Positions 37,186 to 49,480 of a stretch of DNA of 64,000 nucleotides are shown here, piece by piece. Numbering within the stretch: position 1 is the stretch's first letter; each line of letters opens with the position of its first letter. The notes under the pieces were generated by a model that ran no database searches, was not told the origin of the DNA, and worked only from the letters and a program-made list of their open reading frames with translations. The translations under genes were made by a program, and so were the position numbers. The DNA lies in NCBI GenBank assembly GCA_947683425.1, contig CANTUQ010000035.1, forward strand, positions 5,627,001-5,691,000, read 5' to 3'. The DNA comes from Excoecaria cochinchinensis (taxonomy: Eukaryota; Streptophyta; Magnoliopsida; Malpighiales; Euphorbiaceae).

Positions 37186-38122
37186 GTCGCGTTTTTCAGA
37201 TTTCCAGCGAAAGTACAGAAATTCTCACAACCCAAAATCCACTACAATGCAATTAACTCACAAATCTCTAACATACTTCAAAACCCACATTTAATACACT
37301 TTATACCACATAAAACCCATCGAAACATCTAAGTAAAATAATAAAAAACCAGAATTCTTCAAAACCAAAAATTTTACCCTAAATTCATACAAATTCAATT
37401 TGATCCAATAATTCACAAAATCCCTAACCTCATCTCCTTTGCTCTTAATAGCCTCTTTAGATGATCTTTCTAGCTCCCAAACTCAACCAAAATCCTTATC
37501 AAAACACACAAATACACAAAACATAAATCTAGGGTTTTAAAAACCAATCAAAAGAAATGGAAGAAATCAAAACTTAAACTTACCTTTCCTTAACACATTC
37601 TTCACTTGAGCTAATCAATTCCATCAGCAAATCTTGGGCTTTGATCTTAAGAGGGAATAATTGGCGTTGGAACAAGAAGGAAAGGAAGAAGAAGAGGAAG
37701 AGAGGAAGAAGGAGGAGAACGGGAAAACGGGAAAGGGGGAGAGCAGATTCTGCCCTCTCCCTCTTTCTCTCTCTTCCTTTTATACCTCTTCCCATTTCCT
37801 TGCCACTTGTCACCTTCCTATTAGTCCAATCTAGATATTTATGCCAAATTCTCTTTTTAATCCTCAACCTCTTATAACCTCAAATATTGACACTCATAAC
37901 TTACTAATTTATCACATTGGCCCACTTAATTAATCTTACTCCTTCAATTAAATACTAAACTCACACTTCACAATTTTACCTTTGACTGTACTTGCCGAAA
38001 CCTTTACTTAAATTCTTAAATTTTCCCAATTGGCATACCAAACACTTCAACTTGCACAATTTCGGTCACTACTCATCCTCAATATGCACAAATCCCTTTA
38101 GGGTACTTTTCAAGTTGTTACA

Positions 38123-38140
38123 ATTCTTCCCTCCTAAAAA
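38123..38140 (-). promoter_or_regulatory. Polypurine tract of element C
   Basis: On minus TTTTTTTAGGAGGGAAGAAT directly precedes the 3' LTR start TGTAACAAC, and just upstream is TTCGAGGACGAAA. This fixes the minus orientation of C. Confidence 0.8.
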
Positions 38141-39295
38141 AATTTCGTCCTCGAAATTCACTTACATCAGAAAAATTTAGAAAATATACTCCAATTTACT
38201 ATCATTTACAATGATCATTTCGGTATTACCATATAACACCTACGTTCTACACTTATAATACATACATTTCACTTGTTCCATTATACTTTTACTTTTAATA
38301 TACTTACTTGCTATTACTCATTCTCATCACTATACTCTCAAAACACTTCCTTTAAATCCAGATAGCTATACAAATCATAACTTCTTCTTGTCCATAACTA
38401 AACTCAAACTCAAAAAAAAAATGATTTAAATTAATCTCATACTTCTTTTCTCACTATCTTACATTCAAATCCATCACATTCATCAGAAAAGTCATTACTT
38501 TAACCAATAATCAGAAACCAAAGCACATACACCTCACATATATGTAAACCATTTAACTTACAACATTAGCTACACAATTCCTTAATACCCCAAAAATCTT
38601 TTCACATTCATTCATACAAGATTTTAAAATATTCATTTTCTTAACTCTGACTTTAAACACAATGCATTCTCCTTTACAATTGCTATGCTCTTAAATCACA
38701 CACCGAGTCTTGATATCAAATACTCAATGTACACCCTGTCAGCTTTCTCTCCATCAAAATGCATATGCAAATGCTTCTCATGTGTGATCAAAAGATAATG
38801 ATGCAATGAGGATGTGATGGTTCATGCATGTAAGATGATGCAGAAATGCAATTGATGTTATAACAATGTACTTTTCCCATCCCCATGGTTCAATATGTTT
38901 ATATTCAATCAATTTTCTGAGATAGCTGACAGGCATACAGAGCAATACCACAATCTTACAAAATTCGAATATTCCTCATTCAAACACCAAAGCACCTATT
39001 CCCACAAGGTAACCATTTATCAATACACTTTAAAAACTTTCACGGAACCTTCTCCTTAACCACATAGTATCAAAACAAAATCCTAATAGAACCTTGATAA
39101 CTGATCTAACAAACATATTCTAGATCGCACACACACATAACAATTCAAGGCAGGTAGATTGTGACCTACCGAGCCAACACTCAACCAAACACTGAATCTA
39201 ATCGGGAAATTTTCATTCCCAACACACACTAAAAGACAAGGTCATCCGCTTTGGCTAACACTAAACTATACAGATACATTTCGAAACACCTAATC
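38141..39295 (-). other. Non-coding interior of element C
   Basis: About 1.15 kb of AT-rich sequence with no reading frame resembling gag or pol in either direction. It continues after solo LTR D at 42102-42123. Confidence 0.65.
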
Positions 39296-42096
39296 TGTAA
39301 TACCCCAAAGTGTACCCTAGTCGGATTAGCGGTGTCGATTGCTAAGTAGGGTACAAATGTGATTTGATAAGCATGAGATTAATGTATGCAAGGGTGTAAT
39401 TGAAAAGAGAAGTTATAATTAACGACAGGATTAAGAGAGGGATTTAAAAGAAGATTTGCCAAAGGACTAAATGTGTGATTTTGGTGGAAGGGATGAGTGG
39501 ATTCCATGTGTGGAATGCATCCCTTGCCGGCCAACTTTTTACATGCATTTATATAGTGAAATTGAAAGGCAGAATTGGGATGGTGGCTCACTTCTATCCG
39601 GCCATTCTTCTCTTTTTATCATTTATGTATTTCTTCTTCTTCATTTTATGGGATTAAGCTTCTTTTCCTTCAATTGAATTCAAAAACTTGAATTGAATTG
39701 GTGTGAAGAAGTAAGCCAAGTAGGTAAGTAAGGGTTGATGGTTTGAGTATATCTCTTCTTCTACTCCTTTCTATTGGTGTGTTTATATGGGTTTGAGTAA
39801 TGGACAAGAGGAGAGCTAAAGGCAAGGAGAAGGTCTTGCTAGTGAAAGTGTTCTTCAACCTGCTTTTTGAGGTTTGGGATATATGTGTTATTCTTGCTTA
39901 AGTGATGTGTATATGTTGTTTAGTTTGGAACTAAAGTGTATAATTAATGTGTGGATACATGGTCAAAGAACTGTGTGTGATTATATGTTAATTGATTGAT
40001 GATATAGTTGAAATATATAATTGATTTGTGTTGAATTGATGATTGAATTATTATGAGATCACAACCAAAGTATGAACTCTAATGTTAGGGAAAATTCTGC
40101 TTATAGCTTACCAGACCTCCGTATAGTGTTTTGGTCATAACCGGAGATTTAGAACTCCAAATTGAGTTTTTATTGCGCCATTTGAATCATGACGTCCATG
40201 CCTATAAAAGTAACAAAAATAACTATGAGCTAATTCTGACTCTAACCTTAAAAATGGCCAAAACAGAGGTGTCTTTACTTTGAAGGGTTCATGGGAGCAG
40301 TATATATTGTTTAACTTATATCTGTTGATGTAGAAGTCAAAATGACCTGAACATTGTCACATTTGAAACTTAACATCCCAGGAAACAAATGTTAAGGAGA
40401 TACTTTGCCCTAAAATTAAGGTTTAGACATCGGTATAGGCTATACAAAATTGAGGAGTGAAGCAATCCCGAGGTTCTGCTTCTGTTTTGCTTACTTTGGT
40501 CTTCACGGTCACAACCAAATGGTTGTCACAGTGACCAATGCCTAAAGAAGGCAGAATTGCTTATTTTTGGACCTCACGGTCACAACCAAAATGGTTCCCA
40601 TCGTGGGTATGCCTATTTTTAGCTGATTTGTATTTTCTTATGTCACGGTGACAACAAAAAGGTTACCACTGTGAGGTACCTTCAACTTGCATATTTCTTT
40701 GTTAAACATTATCAAATGTTATATATGAATGCCAAATGGAATCTAAATTGGTTTAAATACATTATTTGAGAATTCTAATGTGTTAAACTAATGAATTTAC
40801 ATATATATGATGTAGGAATGAATAATGGATTGTGTACTTGTATGTTGTATGTTGAACTATATGTATGTGTTTATAGTTTAGTATAGTTAATATATGTGTT
40901 TAATGAGTTGTATGAGTAATGAAATAACATGATAATTGTATAAGAGTATGGTGCATGGAAATGTATTTAAAGTTTATTATTAAGCCTGAGATGTTCGTAG
41001 AAGTGGATAGATGGGCATGGCTATAAAGGGTTAGATGTTTTGCAGCTGCTAGATGTTTGGCACCAACGGGTGTCTAGATGATTGATACCTTCGGTATCTA
41101 GATAAATTGAGACTTCGGTCTCCAAATGAATTGAGACTTTTGTCTCTAGATGTTAGTACTGTTTATCAGTATCTAGATGTTTACCCGTATCCACTTGCTT
41201 TATGAATCAGGCTACTAATTATTGCAATATATATGTGTGGGTTGTTGCTATATGTAATTAAGCTATAGAAGATGTTAATAGAAGTATATGGTTATTGTAT
41301 AAGAGATGATAACCTGAATTACAAGTATACATGAGAACCTATTGTCGTATATGAGTATGCTAATAGTATACTACCATGCTATATGCTTATGAAAGAACAT
41401 GAGATGTCATGATATAGATTTGCTTGTTATTTGAGTTAATAGTTGAAGATAGAAGAATATGAACATTATATATGTTTCATGAAGTTATAGATATGTTAAA
41501 GGCATGTTTGATAGTATGCTTATCATATTGCAAGTATGATGAATGCCCTTTTCTTTTATATGCTTGAAGGTGGAAAGAATGCCAATAATTGATATGTTGC
41601 AATGATTAATGCTTGTGACTTCATTAGAAGTCTATTATTTGTGTTATCCCCACTAAGCGTTATTGCTTAGCATGGGTGTTTTCCCGGGTAGGTTTACAAG
41701 TTCAGTCGAGTTGGACATCTGCAGGTCATGGCCACTAGGAATATAGTTAAAGTCTTTTTATATAAGTGATATAGTACTTTGTAAATGTTCAGCTTCTATA
41801 TATGTAAAGCAATTTTGTATATGTTATGTAAATGGTAAAGGGAAAGTTTGCTTTTGTAATTGATATGTAAAGGCTTATGTAAAGAGAAAGTTTTGTAATG
41901 TATAAAGATCAGTTTTATTATGTACTACAAACGACTTTAAGGTTTTGTTTAAGGCATGTTCTATAGCTTGTGTTTAAATGATATTCTACTGTGTGTGTGT
42001 GATGGATGTTTACTATTTTCACTTCCGCGTGACTGTTTGTATGTGCATGCATGTGTGGAGACCTAATATCCTCCCAAGGGGTATTGGAGCATTACA
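39296..42096 (+). mobile_element. Solo LTR D in the interior of C
   Basis: It runs TGTAATACCCC to GGAGCATTACA, 2801 bp, flanked by TAATC (39291-39295 and 42097-42101). Its start resembles the start of LTR E. A TATA-like site TTTATATAGT lies at 39548-39557. A threefold palindromic repeat (TCACGGTCACAACC type) spans 40496-40680. The palindrome-derived GGCATGGCTATA is near 41010, the tandem mini-hairpin ladder is at 41059-41172, a companion hairpin is at 41617-41632 and the CTAAGC hairpin is at 41653-41670. Confidence 0.9.
41059..41172 (+). repeat. Tandem ladder of five mini-hairpins in LTR D
   Basis: Five units spaced 23-25 bp each hold a short stem-loop, mostly joined by TCTAGATG-like spacers. 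The stems are GGCACC/GGTGTC (41059-41074), GATACC/GGTATC (41084-41098), GAGAC/GTCTC with TTCG loop (41109-41122), GAGAC/GTCTC with TTTT loop (41133-41146), and GTACTG/CAGTAT (41156-41172). The stem sequences differ while pairing is kept, with G-U pairs in the first and last. Confidence 0.85.
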
Positions 42097-42123
42097 TAAT
42101 CAACCAGAACCGACTAAACCGGA

Positions 42124-42135
42124 GCTCTGATACCA
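42124..42135 (-). promoter_or_regulatory. Primer-binding site of element C (tRNA-Met)
   Basis: GCTCTGATACCA on plus is TGGTATCAGAGC on minus, five bases from the 5' LTR edge at 42141. Confidence 0.9.
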
Positions 42136-42140
42136 CTAAA

Positions 42141-43539
42141 TGTAACACCCCCAACTCCCACACATAGCATATCGAAGGACAAAGAGCTATGGTGAGCGGA
42201 GGGTACTACCAGACAAACACTCTTAGCAATAACGAAAAAACAGAATAATAAAATTTCAAAAAATAGAACCTCAAGGCATGCACATCCTAAACCTATATCA
42301 TCACCACACCATCATTCGCACTAGAGAATATTACAACTTATTACAAATGCTAATAAATAAACTTAATTACATTCCGAAAATAATAATAACTTCCTAACCT
42401 GCACGGAAAAACACCCGTACTAAGCGATAATGCTTAGTGGGGTGAAACAAATAATATCCAGCTACTCATAGTTGTTGGAACAAACACATGTATAAGCAGT
42501 ATATACATACATAAACATAAAGGAATAGCTGCGAAAATCATTACAAATTCATATCATTGTTTTGTTACGAAAGCTTAAGCAATACACATGCATTTGAATC
42601 TATAGACCATACACAGAAATACTTTATTACTTTTTAACTATAAATACATTACACATACTCGTTATTTATCTAAATCATTTAATTAACCATATTAATAGCT
42701 ATACCTCATTGGTTACCAAAAATACATTTTACTAGTCAGAAAATATTAAGTCTTACCAATTCCCATTATTACTAATAAATCCAAAATCATGCAGATTATA
42801 GTATCAATGCTTAACTTGAAACATTTCATTTTATCAAACCTCTTACTTCTTCAAAGACTAAACAAAACACTTCAATTTTCAGATTTGGTTCGGGCTCGAA
42901 ATAAATATTCCAAACTTCCTACGTATCCCTATGGTTGGGGAATTAGAACCACGTAGTTCTACAGAAAACCTTTATACACACATATTTCAAAACTAATTTT
43001 AACTCATTCCCTAAGTCCAGTTATCTATATCATGCTTACTACATTATTTCCCGTAACTAATATATGAACATAATTACCGTACTCATGGGGCACCAACAAA
43101 CACTGCACATAAATTCCTTACCAATATACTTATAATAGATATCCAGGCTACAATATAGTGGCAAATAATATATAACATACCTGTATTCTCATTTTAAACA
43201 TATAAACGAATATATTCATAACATCCATTTATTGACAAATCAACTATAGCAGATACGCATATCAAATACTTCAGTAAGTCTCTACCAATACATCATATAG
43301 GCACTCATACTCATAACTTTTAAACAGATTAATAAAATACATTTCCACATACAAATTCTTATGCAGTCAATATTCAGGCATACACACTTATTAGTATAGA
43401 CATTATCTGTTACATCTCTTTTCATTTATGTACATTGGCTGATCGTGCAAACACATAGGTACCCGAGGATACCACACAATTCCACATAGTTGTCCATTAC
43501 GGATCCAGATCATATGAGTGTGTAAAGCACATGCTTAGA

Positions 43540-43587
<48 letters not shown>

Positions 43588-45604
43588 CCACAAACACATT
43601 CGATGCTTATTCACATATCTTTTATTCATTCAATTGCCTGCTAAGTCAAAATGGTGGATAAACGAGTAAAAGAACACCTTTGGGTACCCGAGGGTACAAT
43701 CGAAAAGCAACTTCTTCATTTTCTCATAAAAACATTTTCACATTGGGGGATCTTAAACAAGATCCGTACACATTGAGGATTGCGAGGACCCAAACGGGGA
43801 CCTGATCAAGGTCCAGATCAGAACAAAGGGGTTGTAGCTATCAGAACTTTATAGGCATGCCTATCTATCCATGACTTGACCGACACAGGCTAAACACATA
43901 GGTTTCATTTCAGTATTTATAACGTTCATTCATTTTCATATAGGCACATGCATCTAAATACTTGCATATAACTAGCACTAATTACATTTATCATGTCTAT
44001 AATATTAGGTATCAAGCACTTATTTACACATAACAAATCAATTTGCATTTATTATACTCAAAACTAATCACGTATTGCGTTATAAGTTAAAGTAATCATA
44101 TGAACTTAGTAAACGTAATCATATTATTAATCATCATGCGCTCGTTTAAACTTAACAGATAAACTTACATTTCGATACATATATACATTTATAACACAAT
44201 AATGGAGGATCAAATTCTCATGTTTCATTAATTACTATGCCAAAGAGCATATTGAATAATTCACATTTTAAATAATATATGCATAACATAATTGAGAAAC
44301 CATACAAAGAATAAATCTTTTCAAAAACATTTTTAGCCCAAGAGGTCTGTCGTACTTGCGACAGACGAGCCCCAGGAGGCAATCACAAGTTGTGCTCACT
44401 GTCGCGACTCATGGAGGAAACGCATCAAAGCATAACAAAGAACAGAGGGAAAACAGGTGAAGGGGCAAAAGCTTGCACGATTCGTGCTCTCTTGCACGAC
44501 TCCTGTTCGCATGCACGACTCGTGCTAGCTGCCACCCAACTCCGCCGAGTCGTGCACTTCATGCTGAGTCGTGCTGGTTGACACGACTCGTGCAATCCTC
44601 CTCTGAAAGCTTGGCTAGAAGCGAAGAACCCGTCTCTGTCGCGATCGCAATAAGTATCGCTTCGCGTTTTCCAGATTTCCAGTGAAAGTGCAGAAATTCT
44701 CACAACCCAAAATCCACCACAATGCAATTAACTCACAAAGCTCTAATATACTTCAAAACCCACATTTAATACACTATACCACATAAAACCCATCAAAACA
44801 TCTAATTAAAACAATAAAAAACCAGAATTCTTCAAACCCAGAAATTTTACCCTAAATTCATACAAATTCAATTTGATCCAATAATTCACAAAATCCCTAA
44901 ACTCATCTCCTTTTCTCTTAATAGCCTCTTTAGATGATCTTTCTAGCTCCCAAACTCATCCAAAATCCTCATCAAAATACATAAATACACAAAACATAAA
45001 TCTAGGGTTTTAAAAACCAATCAAAAGAAATGGAAGAAATCAAAACTTAAACTTACGTTTCCTTAACACATTCTTTACTTAAATCACTTGAGCTAATCAA
45101 TTCCATCAGCAAATCTTGGGCTTTGAACTTAAGAGGGAACAATTGGCGTTGGAACAAGAAGGAAAGGAAGAAGAAGATGAAGAGAGGAAGAAGGAGGAGA
45201 AAGGGAGAACGGGGAAAGGGGGAGAGCAGATTCTGCCCTCTCCCTCTTTCTCTCTCTTCCTTTTATACCTCTTCCCATTTTCTTGCCACTTGTCACCTTC
45301 CTATTGGTCCAATCTAGATATTTATGTTAAATTCTCTTTTTAATCCTCAAACTCTTATAACCTCAAACATTGACACTCATAACTTACTAATTTATCACAT
45401 TGGCCCACTTAATTAATCTCACTCCTTCAATTAAATACTAAACTCACACTTCACAATTTTACCCTTGACTGTACCTGCCGAAACCTTTACTTAAATTCTT
45501 AAATTTGTCCAATTGGCATACTAAACACTTCAACTTGCACAATTTCGGTCACTACTCATCCTCAATATGCACAAATCCCTCTAGGTTACTTTTTGGGTTG
45601 TTAA
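42141..45604 (-). repeat. 5' LTR of element C
   Basis: It is 3464 bp without insertions and so shows the complete plan of this LTR. On minus from the right: TATA near 45259-45269, a GC-rich dyad array at 44340-44660 (GCACGACTCGTGC units), ATAGGCATGCCTAT near 43853, hairpins GGACCT/AGGTCC (43798-43814), GGATCTT/AAGATCC (43748-43765) and GTACC/GGTAC (43684-43697), an AT microsatellite at 43542-43583, and CTAAGC/GCTTAG at 42420-42437. The last bases on plus, GTTGTTAA, differ from GTTGTTACA in the 3' LTR. A basic reading frame at 45116-45343, also seen at 37641-37877, lies in a purine/pyrimidine-biased tract by the TATA and is not taken as a gene. Confidence 0.9.
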
Positions 45605-48600
45605 AGTAGCAGTGTCATTAATTAATGGTATGCTTATTTTGGTTGTTAACATAAATCACAGTGTCATTTATTTCTATTTGGTTATATTCTTTAAATTAGT
45701 TTAAACCTTTTATCATAAATTATTTTCAATTCCTTTTTCTATGTTTTCAGTGCGATCATAAATTATATTCAGTAATATTATATTCATTTCAGAAATGTAT
45801 TATTACTATTTTTTCAGTTCTTTAAACAGTTTACGATCATTTACAATTTGATCTATAGTTTCTTCATTACTTTTATATTTAAATATAAATCTTTATTTGT
45901 ACATTTACGTTATCTAGTAATTTATTTAGCCTAATCTTTACATTTATACCTTTCCACTTTTAATTTACTTTACTTCTTATTTTTGTTTCAATCATTTACG
46001 CCATACTACATTTTGGTTCTTAAGCTTGTATTAAATAATATTTCGGTTCAGTTCTTATCTTAATATTTACAGCTATGATATTACCCACTTAATTCTATTA
46101 TTCTTTATTTATTTTCATTCGATCTTTTGGTTACCGATTCTTTTGTCTATAATTTTATTTATATTTCCTTTTAGTCCTTTCTCATTTTAACTCATTATTT
46201 AACAAGTAAAAATTTCATTTGATTATCTATTATTCATTTTATAATTACATTACTATGCTTACACTTTTACTTTATTATTTTACCATTATGTAATTTATCA
46301 CTTGCCCCATTATATATTTTTACACTTGACAATTAAGTTCTTTGTTACTTTTTATTTATTCATTAATCACTCAACTCAATTCTTTTCCTTTGATTTGCTC
46401 GTAGTATTGATCCGGTAGAAATCTCTGAACCGAATACACGGGACCAATACATTTAGAGTGATCTCGAAGGACCACCCACACATTTACATTTCACATTTCA
46501 ACATTTCATTCATTCAGGAAGCCATCATTGGCCTACTAAAACGAGTCGTCATGACTCGTGCCGCGGCTATACATTTAATATCCTTATGGCTAGCCAACTA
46601 TATCCTGAACTAGATTTAACTACCAGATTATTACTAAGGGCAAAATTGCAGTGTTTATAAATGTTCAATAAATCAATACGATTATTACCTTTATCAATAT
46701 ATATATCTCATTTATTCCAGTAATCATTTCTTTATTTTAATTCCATTTAATTAACTATTCAATAATATATTATTTGTTTCAGTAATTACATTTCTTAGTT
46801 CCTTAAATAATTTACAGTTTATCTACAGACACTTTTCTCTCTCTTTTATTTTATTTAATTATTTTCAGTATACAATTCTTTGTCAAATATTTTCTTCTAT
46901 ACATGTATTTAATTAATGTTTCACACATCGGTCTATTTTATTTTCTCATGAGTCACTTTATTCTACTAATTTAATTTTATATATTTCATTAATAGTTTTA
47001 TTATTTTCTACTTAATTCCATGATGGCCCACGCTTTGTGCAGTTTCATTCCCTTAACTAAATTTATTTTCTTATGATTAGCAATATAACTATTATTCTCT
47101 CAAATGTCAATATAGAACACGAAATTTATTTGCCTTTATCCACATCCGCTTCATCTACTGTCAAATTCCCATGCAACTTTTATTATTTAATTAATTATTC
47201 TTTATATTTTCTTATATTATCAAATCTAATATAGATATTTACTTTATTTATTATTTACATTAACTTCATTTTATTTTCTCATCTTCATTTCACTAATCTA
47301 TATAGGCAAAATATCCATTTGGGCTCCAGTTCTTGTCCATTATAAAATTCTACATACATTCAAAATTACTTATTCAATAATTCAACTATTTGGTAACTTA
47401 CAAATATTTAATTATTTTATATTCAATTTACTACATTATTACCATTATTTATTCTTTAATTTCATAATTATAAATCAGTTACACAATTAATATTCATATT
47501 ACTTGCTAATTACATTTTAATCATTCGATTAGCATTATTATCACCAAATTACAGTTTAGTCCATAAACTTTCACTAAATTATAATTATGCCCTCCTTTTT
47601 CACTTATTTACAATAATGCCATTAATTAATCTTACTTTCACATTTATTTCATTATTTGCCATGCAAATTCCCATTTAGTCCTTGTAATATTATTCTAACA
47701 CCAATTTGCTCATTTTTAATCCACTTTTATAATATTGCCCCTAAACTAATTAAATTACCATTTAGTCTTCATTTTTCAAAAAATTTACTAAAATACCCTT
47801 CATTTCATTTTGTTTACGATATTGCCACTAGTTACACATTTTGCGCTAATAATTGAACATTTATTGGTAAAATTAAGGTTTAGTCCCTAACCTTCAGTTT
47901 ATACAAAAATCACACTTATTACTCATTATTATTTATTTTAGCTATTTAATCTTCAAATGACTTAATTCATTATTTTAACTGCTAAACTTTTAATTTATTT
48001 CACTTAGGTCCTCTTAGGTCCTATTTTACTCTAACTATGTCATTTCCCATTTTTTTCATTATTTTAACTTTTTATCTTGATAATTAATATTAATATACAC
48101 TTAATATTTATTAACATTCAACATATATCTTCATGCCTTTTTAATAACCATTCGGCCTAACTTAGCAATAATATTCCAATTAAATTATTCCATTTTAAGC
48201 ACTTAATTCATTAAATTTCATGCCTGTTAACATAAATCTATGCATAATTAACTTAAAATATACAAGACCATTAAGAAATTCCTAAGGCTACAATTCGGCC
48301 ACATGATGATCACTACCTAAAATTCATTTTCTTTCATATTTAGCCATTCAAACCATTTTTTTACATACTTAGTCACCCTAATAACAATTATTTCAATGAT
48401 ATACATATTTGTCACAAACATACTTGACATACTTAACATTAAATCCAACCAAATTAAGTGAAAATTAAGGGATTTTGTATCCACGTACCTTAGATCTTAT
48501 TCTCCTCATTTAGCTCTCTATTTTTTTCACCTTAAACCCACAAAACATTTCCATCTCCAAGTTGCTCCCAATTTGTGACCTAACTTTGATCTCTTGATTT

Positions 48601-49480
48601 AATTCAATTTTTCCACTTAAATTGAAGATTGGAGGCTGCTAAAACATTGTAGAGTGGCTGACTATTATATACGAGGCTTGATTTTGGTGAGAATTTGAGA
48701 GAAAGATGAAGACAATTGAGGAGAGAATGCAAAATGGCTACGGTTTTGAAGAACAAGGGAGGAGAATACAGAATTATGGAGTTCTCTCCAAAATTTCTGA
48801 TATTTTGACCTTTAAATATCTTGATTAATGGGCTGGACAGTCCAGTTCACTAGTTGAATCGGTTTGGTTCACTTTTCATTCTTGACCTTCTTTTTACTCT
48901 TAATAGCTCATTTGATTTTTGTTTCATCTCAATCGGGATCCAAAACTAGTTCGGTTCAATTGAACCGATCCGATTCACTAATTTTCATTACCACCATAAA
49001 ATTTCCTTTTTACCACCAAATTGTTCTACACATCATTCTGAGTCCATCCATGCCTTCAGATAAATTTTCAGAGGTCATTTACTATTTTTAGAAGCTCGGT
49101 CAAATCTAAAGTCGACCCTATCACTATTTGAACCAAGCTGGGGCTTTTCTTATTTTTGACTTTTGGAGACCTATTTAATCTCATTTTTACTTCAAATTTC
49201 ACCCTTAAACTAGTCACGACTAGTAATTTTCAATGGTCAAATAAAATATTTTTGCTCCGGAACTTCCCGAGAGTTCACCCATCTTAGTATTTCTCTGACT
49301 CGTGCACGTTTAACCTTATAGTTTTGATGGATTCTGGTGTAGCATTTCTAGTATAATTGCACCCAAAACACATTTTTCATGTCTCATCGACCATTGAGCC
49401 CTTACAGTTATCTCGGTGTCACTATTTATGGGCCAAAAAATACTATTTACAACCGTTACAGTTTTTTTGGGGCCATTATA

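Larger units (their letters stand above)
22799..38122 (-). repeat. 3' LTR of C, split by H and by solo LTR I
   Basis: Pieces 22799-24583, 33485-34318 and 37191-38122 total about 3.55 kb and match 42141-45604 in order. Shared landmarks are the hairpin at 23140-23157, an AT microsatellite at 24261-24312, a degraded hairpin ladder at 24405-24575, the palindrome broken by H at 24578 and 33480, the GC-rich dyad array at 33970-34318, and a TATA box near 37777-37786 on minus (GGTATAAAAGG). Confidence 0.85.
22799..45604 (-). mobile_element. Element C: large-LTR retrotransposon with a non-coding interior
   Basis: Flanked by AGTAG (22794-22798 and 45605-45609). On minus it reads 5' LTR (42141-45604), tRNA-Met primer site, interior, polypurine tract, 3' LTR (22799-38122). 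The interior is about 1.2 kb after removal of solo LTR D and shows no gag or pol. The LTRs are about 3.5 kb. This is the form of a large retrotransposon derivative (LARD) that would depend on a related autonomous chromovirus for its proteins. Confidence 0.85.
21886..49480 (-). mobile_element. LTR B: solo LTR in integrase of A, split by C
   Basis: Flanks are GAGGT (21881-21885) and GAAGT (49481-49485), a target duplication with one change. On minus it starts TATAATGGCCCC and ends ATGTTACA, matching the ends of H. Without C it is 913 + 3871 bp, about 4.78 kb, close to the 4.82-kb LTR of H. It shares with H a region around 46518-46660 (CCGCGG and a nearby hairpin) and recurrent TTTAGTCC motifs. 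The sequence is much diverged, which fits an older copy. No interior or second LTR is present. Confidence 0.75.

Noticed and set aside
37641..37877. Lys/Arg-rich frame kept at 45116-45343
   Set aside because: It lies in the purine/pyrimidine-biased leader next to the C LTR TATA box. Sharing reflects the LTR pair, and the frames differ in length and sequence.
41059..41172. tRNA or microRNA precursor
   Set aside because: Stems are 5-6 bp in separate small hairpins. There is no cloverleaf and no long foldback.
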